Numbered from the stretch's first letter, positions 28,672-38,131 are shown. The stretch is DNA of 64,000 bases from Butyricimonas sp. Marseille-P3923 (GCF_900184685.1 NZ_FXXL01000007.1:1798001-1862000), one strand, 5' to 3'. Made by a program: numbers and translations. The notes: generated from the letters alone by a model not told the origin.

Positions 28672-29796
28672 TCACCACTTCTGCCTTTCAAGCCAGATTT
28701 TAAGAATCGGATCTGCTATAAAATATCCCTCCTGACGAAACTCAACTAATTCTTTTTCTACCATCGACTTACGCAATCTACTTATATTTGAACTCGATCC
28801 TAGATTGTATTCCGAAAGAACGGTAGCTATTCCGAACTCCTTATGAATCCCAGCCAAAATAGCCCGAAGGAAATTCATTTGATAAGTCGTCAACAATTCG
28901 GTTTGTTGCGTGAAAAGAGGCGTATTCTCGTCCAACAACTCGTTCAAAGCCCGAGCTACCCCTTCCCGTGTTGCCACTTTTTCCGTCTCCAAAAGAGTAA
29001 GCCAAGCCAGCTGTTGCACATAGGACGAATGATTTTCTACAATTCGACAAATCTCAGCAGCCAACTCTTCTGATATCACCCTATCAACTTTTTTGAATTG
29101 TTTACATATATAAGGAACCCAAACCTCTGTCGGAATCAATTTTAGATTAATTATATCCCCGAACTTGTAAAAAGGCAAACTCCTCTTCTGGAACAATTCA
29201 TCCATCAAATGTTTTCTACTTCCCAAAAGACAATAAGACACCCTCGAATTATGCTGCCACGCCAAACGCATTTTCTTCTGAACAATCACAGAATCGGGAA
29301 ACTCTCCGATCTGTTGAAACTCATCGATACAAATCACAATCTGTATACCCTTTTTTTGAGCAATGCGCTCCGGCAACTGCAAAACTTCCTCTGCCGAATG
29401 TGTTTTTGACGTAATACCTAAAGAAACAGAATAATCCGAATCCGGTCCCACGCTAAACGCGAATTTCGGTGTTAATCTTGAAATAAACTCGTAAGCAATA
29501 TCTTTCCACTCGTCAAAACGAGATGAAGTCTGTTTCAAAACAGCCTCGGCAAACATATTATAAAAGTCATATTCGCTCCGGCAAGGAAATATATCAACAT
29601 AAATCACGCGCAATTTATCCGATTCCACTATCGCTTTCACTTTCTTTATCAAAGATGTTTTTCCCCAACGCCTCGGGGAAGAGAGGATCGTGTTTATCCC
29701 ATTCTTAAAATTAGAGGAAAGACGGTGTATTTCTTTTTCTCTTCCGATGAAATTCTCCCCGCTTACCGCAACTCCAAATATGAATTCTTTTGCCAT
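28672..29796 (-). CDS. AAA ATPase of the archaeal-type ATPase family with C-terminal winged helix
   Basis: About 374 residues from the ATG at 29796 (MAKEFIFGVAV). Motifs are IGREKEIHRL, Walker A SSPRRWGKTSLIKK, Walker B IVICIDEFQQIG and a sensor-like SYCLLGSRKH. The C-terminal part (about 285-370, with GSSSNISRLRKSMVEKELV) looks like a winged helix-turn-helix. These are STAND-like ATPases of unsettled function, frequent in Bacteroidota genomes and archaea. A longer reading from a TTG at 29871 is unlikely, because a promoter with TATCTTTG sits at 29826-29833. A 39-bp palindrome overlaps that promoter, suggesting tight, perhaps self-, regulation. Confidence 0.85.
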   Translation of the reverse strand: MAKEFIFGVAVSGENFIGREKEIHRLSSNFKNGINTILSSPRRWGKTSLIKKVKAIVESDKLRVIYVDIFPCRSEYDFYNMFAEAVLKQTSSRFDEWKDIAYEFISRLTPKFAFSVGPDSDYSVSLGITSKTHSAEEVLQLPERIAQKKGIQIVICIDEFQQIGEFPDSVIVQKKMRLAWQHNSRVSYCLLGSRKHLMDELFQKRSLPFYKFGDIINLKLIPTEVWVPYICKQFKKVDRVISEELAAEICRIVENHSSYVQQLAWLTLLETEKVATREGVARALNELLDENTPLFTQQTELLTTYQMNFLRAILAGIHKEFGIATVLSEYNLGSSSNISRLRKSMVEKELVEFRQEGYFIADPILKIWLERQKW

Positions 29797-29825
29797 AATT
29801 ACTCTATTAATAGCTATATTTACAA

Positions 29826-29856
29826 CAAAGATAGAATTTTTCCCAAACTTACACAA
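29826..29856 (-). promoter_or_regulatory. promoter of the AAA ATPase gene
   Basis: On the minus strand TATCTTTG (29826-29833) is a perfect -7 box. A TTG at 29854-29856, 20 bp upstream, is the -33 element and lies inside the palindrome at 29846-29884. Transcription would start near 29819, about 20 bp before the ATG at 29796. Confidence 0.6.
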
Positions 29857-29884
29857 GTTTGTGTAACACAAACTTGTGTAAGTT
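29846..29884. promoter_or_regulatory. 39-bp perfect palindrome, probable operator
   Basis: Two 19-bp arms (aacttacacaagtttgtgt and its exact reverse complement) flank one central base at 29865. The left arm region also contains the smaller dyad TTACACAA-gt-TTGTGTAA (29849-29866), and the right arm repeats the half-site TTGTGTAA. The palindrome covers the -33 element of the ATPase promoter, as expected of an operator that binds two or more dimers. Confidence 0.6.
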
Positions 29885-30223
29885 CATTTTTCGTTTGAAA
29901 TCACATATACTCCCGGCTAAATTATCCCGAACGAGAAAGCAATATCCTTGGGAAAACCAATGGTATTCCCAAGGATACACTACCCTTCTGCCGTAGCCCT
30001 GCCAAAGCTTCTACAGAGCACAAATATGCCGGGATAGGGTTGCTATATTTGAGCAACGAAGAGGCTATGGAGGAGAGATATTATCCCCCTAGCAACAGGA
30101 TAGAAATACGGATGATTTAAGATATGAATCTACACGGGTAACTCAACAAATTTCTTATTGTTTTTTTTCTGCATTTCATTAAGACGTTTCGCTATTCCAA
30201 TGTTGAGGACGTAATAAACAACA
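29885..30223. other. intergenic region with a dyad, no recognisable gene
   Basis: About 340 bp between the ATPase palindrome and the terminator of the polysaccharide locus. It holds a 12-bp inverted repeat (tatccttgggaa at 29943-29954 and its exact complement at 29966-29977) whose loop contains a further acca/tggt pairing. No coding frame with recognisable similarity was found. Confidence 0.5.
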
Positions 30224-30247
30224 ATGCCCCGGGCTTTCCCGAGGCAT
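30224..30247 (-). terminator. terminator of the polysaccharide operon
   Basis: A hairpin with 10-bp arms (atgccccggg and cccgaggcat, one mismatch) and a 4-base loop. Read on the minus strand it is followed by a T-rich stretch. It lies 37 bp past the last gene of the locus. Confidence 0.65.
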
Positions 30248-30283
30248 AACAAATTCCGTAATAGAAAATCCGTCTCTCTCTAT

Positions 30284-31237
30284 TTATCCAATCTTTAAAT
30301 GCAAATTAAAATACCTTCTCATAAACCACACATATCCCCCACCAAGTAATACCAAGCTTGCCACCAAACAGACATAATGCAACTCCGGCAGAGCCAAATA
30401 CATCGCAACAATCCCCCCTTGTACCAACATATACAACGCGGAAACCACCACATGCGGCATTTTCAGTTCGTTTGCCATCAATTGGTATGCATGCTTCCGA
30501 TGCGGCAATCCTATATTCTCGTGCAACATCAACCGATGCACGATCGTCAACACGCTATCTACCCCGTAGACTACCAAAAATATGATATAACTAAAATCAC
30601 CCGTCGTCAGTATTAATTTCCCCAGCAAAAACAAAATAATAAAGGCGATACCGACAGAACCGACATCCCCGGCAAAGCATTTTGCCTTCTGCCGGAAATT
30701 AAAAAAATCAAACACAACCACGCCTATTATCATCGTGTAAATCATATCACTTTCAACAAACGAAACAACCCGTGTATTCACGTAAGCCAACCCACAAAGC
30801 ACCACCAAACTATATCCTCCCGTGATTCCATTTATGCCGTCCATGAAATTATAAGCATTTATAATCCCCGTGCAAATCACCAAAGCAACAAGCAAATACC
30901 ACCAAGGTAACTCCAGCATTCCCCACTGGTAAAACATTAACAACATCGCCAAGAAATGTATTCCTAATCTTAACCCGGAAGACACCGAACGCACGTCATC
31001 CACGAAACTCACCCCAGCAATCAATGTTAACCCCAACATAAACCACGGGTACATGAAACCATTCGCCGCGAAATAAACCAACGCTCCCAAGTAAAATACA
31101 ATTCCCCCTCCCCGCAACGTGATCCTCGTGTGCGAACTTCTCTCGTTAGGACGATCAATAACATTAAACCTATCCGCCAACCGAAAATAAACTAATTCCA
31201 AGGCAAATAACATCACAACCACGAACAAATAACACAT
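30284..31237 (-). CDS. WecA/MraY-like undecaprenyl-phosphate sugar-1-phosphate transferase
   Basis: A polytopic membrane protein (about 10 segments) with the family motifs DRPNERSSH, VDD in loop 2, NAYNFMDGINGI, FAGDVGS and the C-terminal HRKHAYQ. It would load the first sugar phosphate onto undecaprenyl phosphate to start repeat-unit assembly on the inner face of the cytoplasmic membrane. The ATG at 31237 is preferred over a TTG at 31249. It is the last gene of the locus, paired with an epimerase/reductase gene, an arrangement like wbpV-wbpL in Pseudomonas aeruginosa, where the priming sugar is an N-acetylated 6-deoxyhexosamine. The priming sugar here is inferred. Confidence 0.88.
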   Translation of the reverse strand: MCYLFVVVMLFALELVYFRLADRFNVIDRPNERSSHTRITLRGGGIVFYLGALVYFAANGFMYPWFMLGLTLIAGVSFVDDVRSVSSGLRLGIHFLAMLLMFYQWGMLELPWWYLLVALVICTGIINAYNFMDGINGITGGYSLVVLCGLAYVNTRVVSFVESDMIYTMIIGVVVFDFFNFRQKAKCFAGDVGSVGIAFIILFLLGKLILTTGDFSYIIFLVVYGVDSVLTIVHRLMLHENIGLPHRKHAYQLMANELKMPHVVVSALYMLVQGGIVAMYLALPELHYVCLVASLVLLGGGYVWFMRRYFNLHLKIG

Positions 31238-31278
31238 CTGAACTTCCAATCTGAAATCGTAAATCTAAAATCTAAAAT

Positions 31279-32238
31279 CTAAAATTTAAAATCAATAAAT
31301 GATTCTATCGTCTTTCTAAGCCCATCCACGGCTCTCACCGGCATCCGCTCTATCCCCAACGCCCTCTTAATCTTCTCGTTCGAAACCACGTAATTCTCGG
31401 TCAACTTTCTCAACCGCTCCAGATTCAACGGTAAATGCAACAAAGTACCCAATCCAGCACAATCTTTCACCAACTCTTTATTCATATGCCATATACGTGT
31501 CTTTTTCCGCATCACTTCACACATAACCCGAATTAATTCATTCGTGGATACCGTTTCATCATCCGCCATATGATAAATCCCGGAAGGCACATCCTTTCCA
31601 ATCAGCCCGTTCACCACGTAACAAAGATTATCCACCGAGGTAAACGACCTCCTGTTCTCGAAATCCCCCAACGGCCACGGAATCCCTTTCTTCACCACGT
31701 TAAACAATAAATTTAAATTTCCCTTGTTCCCCGGCCCATGAATCATACAAGGCCGCAAAATATACACCTTCTTCCCTTGCATTCTCAATTCCTCATTTTT
31801 AACTTTCAATCGCTCCAAAATATAATTCTCCGCAGCAATCTTACTCTCCCCGTAAGGTCCTTTCGGTGTCGGAATCACCTCCTCAGTCAATTTATCCCCC
31901 ACAACAAAATCCGCTGCCGCCTTTACCGAACTAAAGAAAATAAACTTCTTCGCCGAAGATTTCACGAAATAATCAAACACCTTCTGTGTTAATCCCGTGT
32001 TTATCGTAAAATACGTCTCCGCCAATGCTTCATTTTTCGTGTCATGCGCTTTCCCCGCCAAATGCACGATCGCATCAATCCCTTCCACCCCCTTCAATTC
32101 TTCCCACGAATACGTCCTCTCTACCCCTTCTTTCTTCGGGGCAACAATATCCAACCCATAAAGAACATGGCTCTCTTTTAGGGATAACACAAGATTAGAA
32201 CCCACAAAACCGTGGATCCCTGTAATAAGAATATTCAT
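31279..32238 (-). CDS. NAD-dependent epimerase/dehydratase (SDR), WbpV-like
   Basis: A 319-residue extended SDR with the nucleotide-binding GIHGFVGSNL near the start, the catalytic PYGESKIAAE (Tyr-x-x-x-Lys), and a C-terminal substrate domain. It is probably the reductase or epimerase that makes the UDP-activated priming sugar used by the neighbouring WecA-like transferase. If it makes UDP-QuiNAc or UDP-FucNAc it needs a 4,6-dehydratase encoded outside this window. It is richer in G+C than the genes just upstream, marking the edge of the AT-rich core. Confidence 0.8.
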   Translation of the reverse strand: MNILITGIHGFVGSNLVLSLKESHVLYGLDIVAPKKEGVERTYSWEELKGVEGIDAIVHLAGKAHDTKNEALAETYFTINTGLTQKVFDYFVKSSAKKFIFFSSVKAAADFVVGDKLTEEVIPTPKGPYGESKIAAENYILERLKVKNEELRMQGKKVYILRPCMIHGPGNKGNLNLLFNVVKKGIPWPLGDFENRRSFTSVDNLCYVVNGLIGKDVPSGIYHMADDETVSTNELIRVMCEVMRKKTRIWHMNKELVKDCAGLGTLLHLPLNLERLRKLTENYVVSNEKIKRALGIERMPVRAVDGLRKTIESFIDFKF

Positions 32239-32247
32239 TGAAATAGA

Positions 32248-33306
32248 TTAAAATAATGCTTCGTAATCTGTAACAATTTTGTTCCAATCATATAACTGGC
32301 ATATAGAATCTGAAGGAATGAAAGCTGTTAAATCTTTATTGGAATCTATTAAATTTTGAAGTTCGGAGAAAGAAGAAAAAAATAAAGCTTGTTCGTGTAA
32401 CGTATAACGATTTTGAGGACAATCTATTGAAATTATAGGTCTCCGAGAAATAATCATTTCGACTAAAGAAGGAGCTGTACCACACAATGTATGTGTATGT
32501 ATATATGCTTTACATTTCCTTCTCACCAAATCTAATTCTGCTTTATTATACAACCCATTAATTAAAATAATATTATTCTCATTTTTATATTTTTCGAATA
32601 CTTCTATTCCATAAGTTGACTTTGAAAAATTAGAAATCAAAACTAATTGATGTTGACTTCCAACAAAACTTTCACATAACTCAGTTAAATTATTATCTCT
32701 CAAAGAACGAGAAATGGAAAGAAAATATTCCTTATCGAGAAATGGATATTTTTGAATCATTTCACCATTCACGGTTATACTTTGATCGATTTCACCTCCG
32801 TAAGGAATAACTTTTACATTAGCCTTAAAGGCAGATTTAGGAATAAATTTTTTGTAATGCTCATTATCCAATATCACATATTTTGAATACTTAAAAGCAA
32901 GTTTAAAGCACCATTTCAAATACATCTTTGCAAAATACCCAAACTTCGGCCTTTCCCATTCAATTCCCCCCACATTAGACACAATCACATTACGTTTCAC
33001 TAAATTAAGTAATGGTATCAAAGGAATCCCCTGATCACCCAATAAAAGGAGTACATCAACTTTTCTAAAACAAGAAAGAATTGACCAAAAATCATAAAAT
33101 AAACCTTGAAAACCAGAAGCCTTAAACACTAACCAACGCACCTCAACATTATCAGGTATTTTTATATTTTTTGCTGTATCTGCCGAATTGAAAATCAGAT
33201 ATTTTACATTATCTGATTTTCTTTCTGCAAGATTTCGAACTAACTGATCCCATCCTCCATAATTAGCATATAGACCATGAGATCCAATAATAGCAATCTT
33301 TGTCAT
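32248..33306 (-). CDS. glycosyltransferase with DUF1972 N-terminal domain (GT4 type)
   Basis: A 352-residue GT-B transferase. The start IAIIGSHGLYANYGGWDQLV and the segment VSNVGGIEWERPKF are characteristic of DUF1972 glycosyltransferases, several of which are rhamnosyltransferases. The second domain has the donor-binding ALFFSSFSEL-type region at the C-terminus. It transfers one sugar of the repeat unit; donor and acceptor cannot be read from the sequence. It lies 9 bp from the next gene in a tightly packed AT-rich operon. Confidence 0.82.
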   Translation of the reverse strand: MTKIAIIGSHGLYANYGGWDQLVRNLAERKSDNVKYLIFNSADTAKNIKIPDNVEVRWLVFKASGFQGLFYDFWSILSCFRKVDVLLLLGDQGIPLIPLLNLVKRNVIVSNVGGIEWERPKFGYFAKMYLKWCFKLAFKYSKYVILDNEHYKKFIPKSAFKANVKVIPYGGEIDQSITVNGEMIQKYPFLDKEYFLSISRSLRDNNLTELCESFVGSQHQLVLISNFSKSTYGIEVFEKYKNENNIILINGLYNKAELDLVRRKCKAYIHTHTLCGTAPSLVEMIISRRPIISIDCPQNRYTLHEQALFFSSFSELQNLIDSNKDLTAFIPSDSICQLYDWNKIVTDYEALF

Positions 33307-33310
33307 TTCA

Positions 33311-34213
33311 CTATTCCAAATATCCTTGATAATAATTATCTATGTATTCTTTTAAAGCAATTTTCCAATCACGCATTAGATTGGCATGTCTAATGTTAAG
33401 TTTTCTATTTAACAATCTCTCACAAGCAGGTCTTGCCGCAAAATAAGTTTCACGAAAATAATCACTAGTTACAATATTAATCTTTATCTTATCATCTAAC
33501 CCTAAAATTTTAAGCAACTCTTCTGTTACTTCTAAACGACTTGTTTGCCCACCACAAACCATATTATACAATCCCCAATATTCATTTTCAATAAGATATC
33601 TCACATTTTTTGCAAAATCATGAGTGTAAGTTGGAGTTCCATCTTTATCATTAACAATAAACAATTCTTTCTTTCCTTCCTTTAATTGGTTCATTATTTT
33701 CTGGATAAATTTTTTATCCTTTTTTGGGCCAGCCCCCATCATCCACCCAGCACGACATATTAGAAAACGTTTAGCATTTTCACAAACATATCGTTCTCCC
33801 ATATACTTTGATCGCGCATACACACCTAACGGGTTTGGAGTATCCCAATCATCATACAGTTCTTTGTTCCCATCAAATATTCCTGCTGTACAAATATAAA
33901 GAAGTGGAATGTCTAACTCATTTGCAATATATACGGCATTTTCTACAGACATCGTATTTGTTCGGTAAGTTTCATCTTCATTTTGTTCACAAAACTCTAA
34001 ATCCGTATATGCTCCTAAATGAAATAAATAATCTGGTCTAAAATCTTTCACGTCCTTTCGATAAGCATCTAGATCCCTGAAATCTAAAAAACTCAACCAT
34101 GCATCATTTACATCTTTGTCTGTACATTTAATAATATAATCATCTTTAAATTGGGCATAAAAAGCCTCTCCGAGCATGCCTCCGCAGCCGGCAATGTAAA
34201 TTTTCTTTTTCAT
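33311..34213 (-). CDS. SDR-family sugar reductase, RmlD-like
   Basis: A 300-residue protein with the Rossmann motif AGCGGMLG at the N-terminus and catalytic YARSKYMGE. The overall layout resembles dTDP-4-dehydrorhamnose reductase (RPDYLFHLGAYTDLEFCE; GVYARSKYMGERYV). It may perform the last 4-keto reduction of a nucleotide 6-deoxysugar. No RmlA/RmlB/RmlC set for dTDP-rhamnose is in this window, so the substrate could be the CDP-linked intermediate made by the genes at 38-41 kb. Confidence 0.75.
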   Translation of the reverse strand: MKKKIYIAGCGGMLGEAFYAQFKDDYIIKCTDKDVNDAWLSFLDFRDLDAYRKDVKDFRPDYLFHLGAYTDLEFCEQNEDETYRTNTMSVENAVYIANELDIPLLYICTAGIFDGNKELYDDWDTPNPLGVYARSKYMGERYVCENAKRFLICRAGWMMGAGPKKDKKFIQKIMNQLKEGKKELFIVNDKDGTPTYTHDFAKNVRYLIENEYWGLYNMVCGGQTSRLEVTEELLKILGLDDKIKINIVTSDYFRETYFAARPACERLLNRKLNIRHANLMRDWKIALKEYIDNYYQGYLE

Positions 34214-34233
34214 ACTTTTGAATTATTTTATAA

Positions 34234-34932
34234 CTATATTCTCATTTTTAAAACTTGTGCAGGCACACCACCAACGATAGAATAAGGAGGTACATCTCTA
34301 TTGACAACAGCTCCTGCCGCAATAATTGAATTAGCACCGATAGTTACTCCATCTAAAATTGTTACTCGGGAGCCAATCCATACACCATCTCCAATTTTAA
34401 CCCCAACACGAGTACATCCTTGCTGACAAATAAACTTATTACAATCTTCGCTATTATGATTTTCCGAAAAAATAGACACATAAGGTCCCATTATAACATA
34501 AGATCCGATCTCAACTTTCCCTCTAACTTGAATATAGGCATTTTGAGAAATTCCCACATTATTCCCAATCACGATCCCTTCACCCAGTTCTTGAAGTACT
34601 CCCGTACAATCAATCGTACTATTTTTGTGAATAGAAACACAATCACCGATAATAACACCATTTTTAGACAATGCATTAATTTCTACATTATCACCCAAAG
34701 TCAAGGAACGTCCTACATAAATTAAATGTCTATGTTTGATTTTACATCTCTTACCGACAAACAATATCCCAACAGAATGTTTAAGGAACAATTTATAATA
34801 ACACCCCCTCAACATCTGTATAAAACGAGACATTAAAACATTTAAAATATCCCTCAAACATAAAGTTTCGTCAACAGAATAATTCTCTCGTCCTAATCCA
34901 CGAATAACATGATTAACAACTCGTTTTATCAT
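34234..34932 (-). CDS. hexapeptide-repeat acyltransferase
   Basis: A 232-residue protein with a left-handed beta-helix built of hexapeptide repeats (about 70-220; IGDCVSIHKNSTIDCT, IGDGVWIGSRVTILDGVTIG) and the closing SIVGGVPAQVLK typical of the NodL/LacA/maltose O-acetyltransferase group. It probably O-acetylates a sugar of the polysaccharide using acetyl-CoA. Its start overlaps the end of the upstream glycosyltransferase gene by 20 bp, indicating translational coupling. Confidence 0.82.
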   Translation of the reverse strand: MIKRVVNHVIRGLGRENYSVDETLCLRDILNVLMSRFIQMLRGCYYKLFLKHSVGILFVGKRCKIKHRHLIYVGRSLTLGDNVEINALSKNGVIIGDCVSIHKNSTIDCTGVLQELGEGIVIGNNVGISQNAYIQVRGKVEIGSYVIMGPYVSIFSENHNSEDCNKFICQQGCTRVGVKIGDGVWIGSRVTILDGVTIGANSIIAAGAVVNRDVPPYSIVGGVPAQVLKMRI

Positions 34933-36142
34933 TTTTTATTTTATTATAAAAAGCGATTAGTTTTTTATAGTACTGATTTTCTCCAAAATTTTCATTACTA
35001 AAAGAAAATGCCTTTTCTTTCATTTGTTGATAGGCATGAATTGATAAAGATTTAGCCCTATCAATAGCCATTTCTAATGAAATTTCATCTTTAGAATGAA
35101 AAACAAAACCTGTCTCCTTATCATTTACGATTTCAGGAATCCCTCCAATATCACTTCCAATTACAGGTACTCCTTGTGCAAGAGATTCTAATATACTCAT
35201 AGGATTATTTTCATACCATTCTGAAGGAACAATAACAAAAAAAGCATTACGAACTAACTCTTCAAGTTCATCTCCTGTTTTAAAACCCACAAATTCTATG
35301 TTATCCAAATTTCTCATTACACATTCCTCTTTCATTTCTTGTAACAAAGGACCTGTACCAACAATTTTCAAGAAGATATCTGTTCTTTTAGTAAAAACAT
35401 TTAATAATGTTCCAAGACCTTTTTCTACAGACAAGCGCCCAAAATATAGAAAATAGTTCTTGCCATGTGAATCTACTTGCCTCCTTTGTTTAGCAGAGGT
35501 ACTATTATAAAGAACGATAGAAGGGACATTACAAAATTTAGGATTATATTTAAAATGCATCTTTTTAGAAAACTCACTTACAAAAATAAATCCATCTATA
35601 TGCTTCACTGGATTAAAAAACATATTTCGAAAATACATTTCCAAAGTCATAATAACACTCTCGCCAAAACGCCCTTTAGCACATCGATTAGATATACACT
35701 TATAGAACAATTTTCCTTTACAATCTTCGCATAATCCCTTACTATTAAAAAAAGCCGATGCTGGACATATCATTCTATAGTCATGTACCGTGTGAACTAG
35801 TGGAATATTGTACTTTCTTAATATACTAAAAATACTTCCCCCAATTCCTCCCCAAAAAAGATTAACATGAGCTATATCTGGTTGTTCTTTAATTATTAAT
35901 CGTTCTAAACTAGATTTAGCTTGAGAATTATAAAAATAACGAATGATACCTTTCCATTTAGGCGAGTCATACATTGATGAAACAAAATAATCTTCTTGAT
36001 CACAAGGAAGATTTTTATCATGTTTTAGACTAAAAAAAATCACCTCATGCCCATGCTCTCGTAATATTCGAGCCATGTTAAATAATACTGTTTGAGCCCC
36101 ACCTAAAATATAATGATAATTATCAATAAATAAAATTTTCAT
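34913..36142 (-). CDS. glycosyltransferase family 4
   Basis: A 409-residue GT-B enzyme. The N-terminal acceptor domain has DNYHYILGGAQTVLFNMARIL. The C-terminal donor domain has YFGRLSVEKGLGTLL, VGTGPLLQEM and PSEWYENNPMSILESLAQGVPVIGSDIGG, the E-x7-E region of family GT4. A Cys-rich insertion (about 130-160, with three C-x2-C-like pairs including CEDCKGKLFYKC) may bind a metal. It adds a sugar to the lipid-linked repeat unit in the cytoplasm. Confidence 0.88.
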   Translation of the reverse strand: MKILFIDNYHYILGGAQTVLFNMARILREHGHEVIFFSLKHDKNLPCDQEDYFVSSMYDSPKWKGIIRYFYNSQAKSSLERLIIKEQPDIAHVNLFWGGIGGSIFSILRKYNIPLVHTVHDYRMICPASAFFNSKGLCEDCKGKLFYKCISNRCAKGRFGESVIMTLEMYFRNMFFNPVKHIDGFIFVSEFSKKMHFKYNPKFCNVPSIVLYNSTSAKQRRQVDSHGKNYFLYFGRLSVEKGLGTLLNVFTKRTDIFLKIVGTGPLLQEMKEECVMRNLDNIEFVGFKTGDELEELVRNAFFVIVPSEWYENNPMSILESLAQGVPVIGSDIGGIPEIVNDKETGFVFHSKDEISLEMAIDRAKSLSIHAYQQMKEKAFSFSNENFGENQYYKKLIAFYNKIKNDKTSC

Positions 36143-36158
36143 ATAAAAAACAATAAAT

Positions 36159-37220
36159 TCAGAATTCCCTTAATAAATAAGGTCGTATATCACCGATATT
36201 CAATGTGAAATAAAAAAAATACCCTAAAGCATAGAGTAATACAATAATCAAATATATTTGTTTCCACAATTTCATTTGTATATCATTCATGACATTGGGT
36301 AATACTATTATTTGAGCGATATTAAAATAATACGACATTCGCACGATTACACCTCCCATCCCTCCAAATAGATTCATGAATAGAATTGAAAAAAGATACA
36401 TTTTCATAAACATCGAAAATCGACCTTTACTAAAATATAATGCACAAAAAGCCATTATATTCAACAATAGGTTAGATAACAAACTACGACTTGCACTTTC
36501 ATCAAACAAAGAAACATAAACAGCATATCCTGCATGCAATTCATCAAAATTAATAAGAGATAAATACTCATTCACTTTATACATAAAGAACATCCCAAAA
36601 ATGAATGAACCTGCCAGATACATCAGCCAATAGATTTTTTTTTCGAAAACTTTTATCTTGTCCAAAAAAAAGAAAATGATACAAATCATCGCTGAACTAT
36701 GTATAATCGAAGCAACTATCAATACTATCCAATATTTCTTTATATCATTATTTTTCAAGCAATAAAAAGCATATAGCATCAATGAAACAGCCATCATCTG
36801 TCTCATTATATTAAAAGAAATGGTGTACATCCCTAATAATATATACAATACTATCGACAGCATTATATTACTAGCACTTTTCTTTATTACATAAAAAACA
36901 GGTAAAAGAATACATATGTAACATGCAAATAAAAAGGCATCATACCCTAAAAAATATTCGAAAAATCTATTTATCCATAACCATCCAAATTGTAATCCAC
37001 TAAAAGCACGTTCATTTTCTACTGCAAATACAGAAGATGAGTCACAAAAATTTCTATAATAAGTAAGGGTATCTGTCCCAACACTAAAATCTCGAATTCC
37101 CGCAATCAATAATAAAACAAAAAAATAACCGATAAAGACATACTCTATTAATATCTTATTTTGTTTTACGAAATAAGATAAAAATAATGGAATTACGACA
37201 AGACTACTATATAACAACAT
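36159..37220 (-). CDS. EpsG-type polysaccharide polymerase (Wzy)
   Basis: A 353-residue polytopic membrane protein with about nine to ten hydrophobic segments. It has the EpsG-family hallmark GIRDFSVGTDTLTYYRNF in the first periplasmic loop. It would polymerise lipid-linked repeat units on the periplasmic side after export by Wzx (46143-47456). It is the only polymerase candidate in the locus and is strongly AT-rich, as usual for strain-specific wzy genes. Confidence 0.82.
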   Translation of the reverse strand: MLLYSSLVVIPLFLSYFVKQNKILIEYVFIGYFFVLLLIAGIRDFSVGTDTLTYYRNFCDSSSVFAVENERAFSGLQFGWLWINRFFEYFLGYDAFLFACYICILLPVFYVIKKSASNIMLSIVLYILLGMYTISFNIMRQMMAVSLMLYAFYCLKNNDIKKYWIVLIVASIIHSSAMICIIFFFLDKIKVFEKKIYWLMYLAGSFIFGMFFMYKVNEYLSLINFDELHAGYAVYVSLFDESASRSLLSNLLLNIMAFCALYFSKGRFSMFMKMYLFSILFMNLFGGMGGVIVRMSYYFNIAQIIVLPNVMNDIQMKLWKQIYLIIVLLYALGYFFYFTLNIGDIRPYLLREF

Positions 37221-37231
37221 TCTTTATTGCA

Positions 37232-38131
37232 TTATCGCTTTATATGCAAGCAACATAACATAATACCCAAAACAGCATTAAATTTTATCCTTATTCCAAG
37301 AGATTTACACAAGCAAGTAAAATACATTTTACTTGCTTGTCGATACCGACGAGCAACATGTAAAAAACGAGCTTCTTTAAAAATCAAATTATTTATAAGC
37401 TTTGAATAATTTATATCATCTATATAATTTTTATATTTACAATAAAGATTTCTTTCACGTTCTACATGACGTAATGAATGAGACAAAGTTTCATGAACCC
37501 AATAATATCCTAATACCTTATCAACACATTTGAAACGAGTAGTTACCAAAGCTACACGTAACCAATAATCAAAATCTTCAACTGCTATTAAATCCTTATC
37601 TTCTGACAGCTTTCCAACTTGATCTACAATTTTTTTTCTTACGACAACCGTTGAATTACAAATGCAATTACCTTTTATCAATAAGTCGGATAGAATATTT
37701 TCCCCTTTCACTTTACGAAAAGGGAACCTACGTAATCCATCACAATTTATTTCTTTCTTCTTTACTTCTACATTATGGTATATAAAATCATAATCATCCA
37801 AAAAAGGCAAACATGTTTCTAATTTATCCGATTTCCACCAATCATCAGCATCTAAAAAACATATCCATTCCCCTTTTGCTAACTCTATACCCTTATTCCT
37901 AGATATTGCAATAATTCCATTATTATGATTTTTAATAAAATGGATACGTTTATCTGCATACCTTTTCACAACTTCTTCGGTATTATCCGTAGAATAATTA
38001 TCAACAATAATAATTTCCCAATTCTTATAACACTGTTCCAATACACTATCTATACAACGATCAATATAGTGGGCATAATTATATGAAGGAATAACTATCG
38101 AGAATAACGGTTTCTCATTCTCCATTATCAT
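37232..38131 (-). CDS. glycosyltransferase family 2
   Basis: A 299-residue GT-A enzyme. The start FSIVIPSYNYAHYIDRCIDS, the DNYSTDNTEEVV segment and the DXD-type FLDADDWW are all present, with EDFDYWLRVAL as the catalytic-base region. It is a cytoplasmic inverting transferase for one linkage of the repeat unit. Its start overlaps the end of the upstream SDR gene by 17 bp. Confidence 0.9.
   Translation of the reverse strand: MIMENEKPLFSIVIPSYNYAHYIDRCIDSVLEQCYKNWEIIIVDNYSTDNTEEVVKRYADKRIHFIKNHNNGIIAISRNKGIELAKGEWICFLDADDWWKSDKLETCLPFLDDYDFIYHNVEVKKKEINCDGLRRFPFRKVKGENILSDLLIKGNCICNSTVVVRKKIVDQVGKLSEDKDLIAVEDFDYWLRVALVTTRFKCVDKVLGYYWVHETLSHSLRHVERERNLYCKYKNYIDDINYSKLINNLIFKEARFLHVARRYRQASKMYFTCLCKSLGIRIKFNAVLGIMLCCLHIKR

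Noticed and set aside
29797-29871. N-terminal extension of the AAA ATPase from a TTG codon
   Set aside because: The extension crosses the palindrome and the TATCTTTG promoter box, so it should not be in the transcript. The ATG at 29796 fits the family start.
33311-34213. dTDP-L-rhamnose pathway (rmlABCD) suggested by the RmlD-like gene
   Set aside because: RmlA, RmlB and a classical RmlC are absent from the window, and the nearby nucleotidyltransferase and dehydratase are of the CDP-glucose type.
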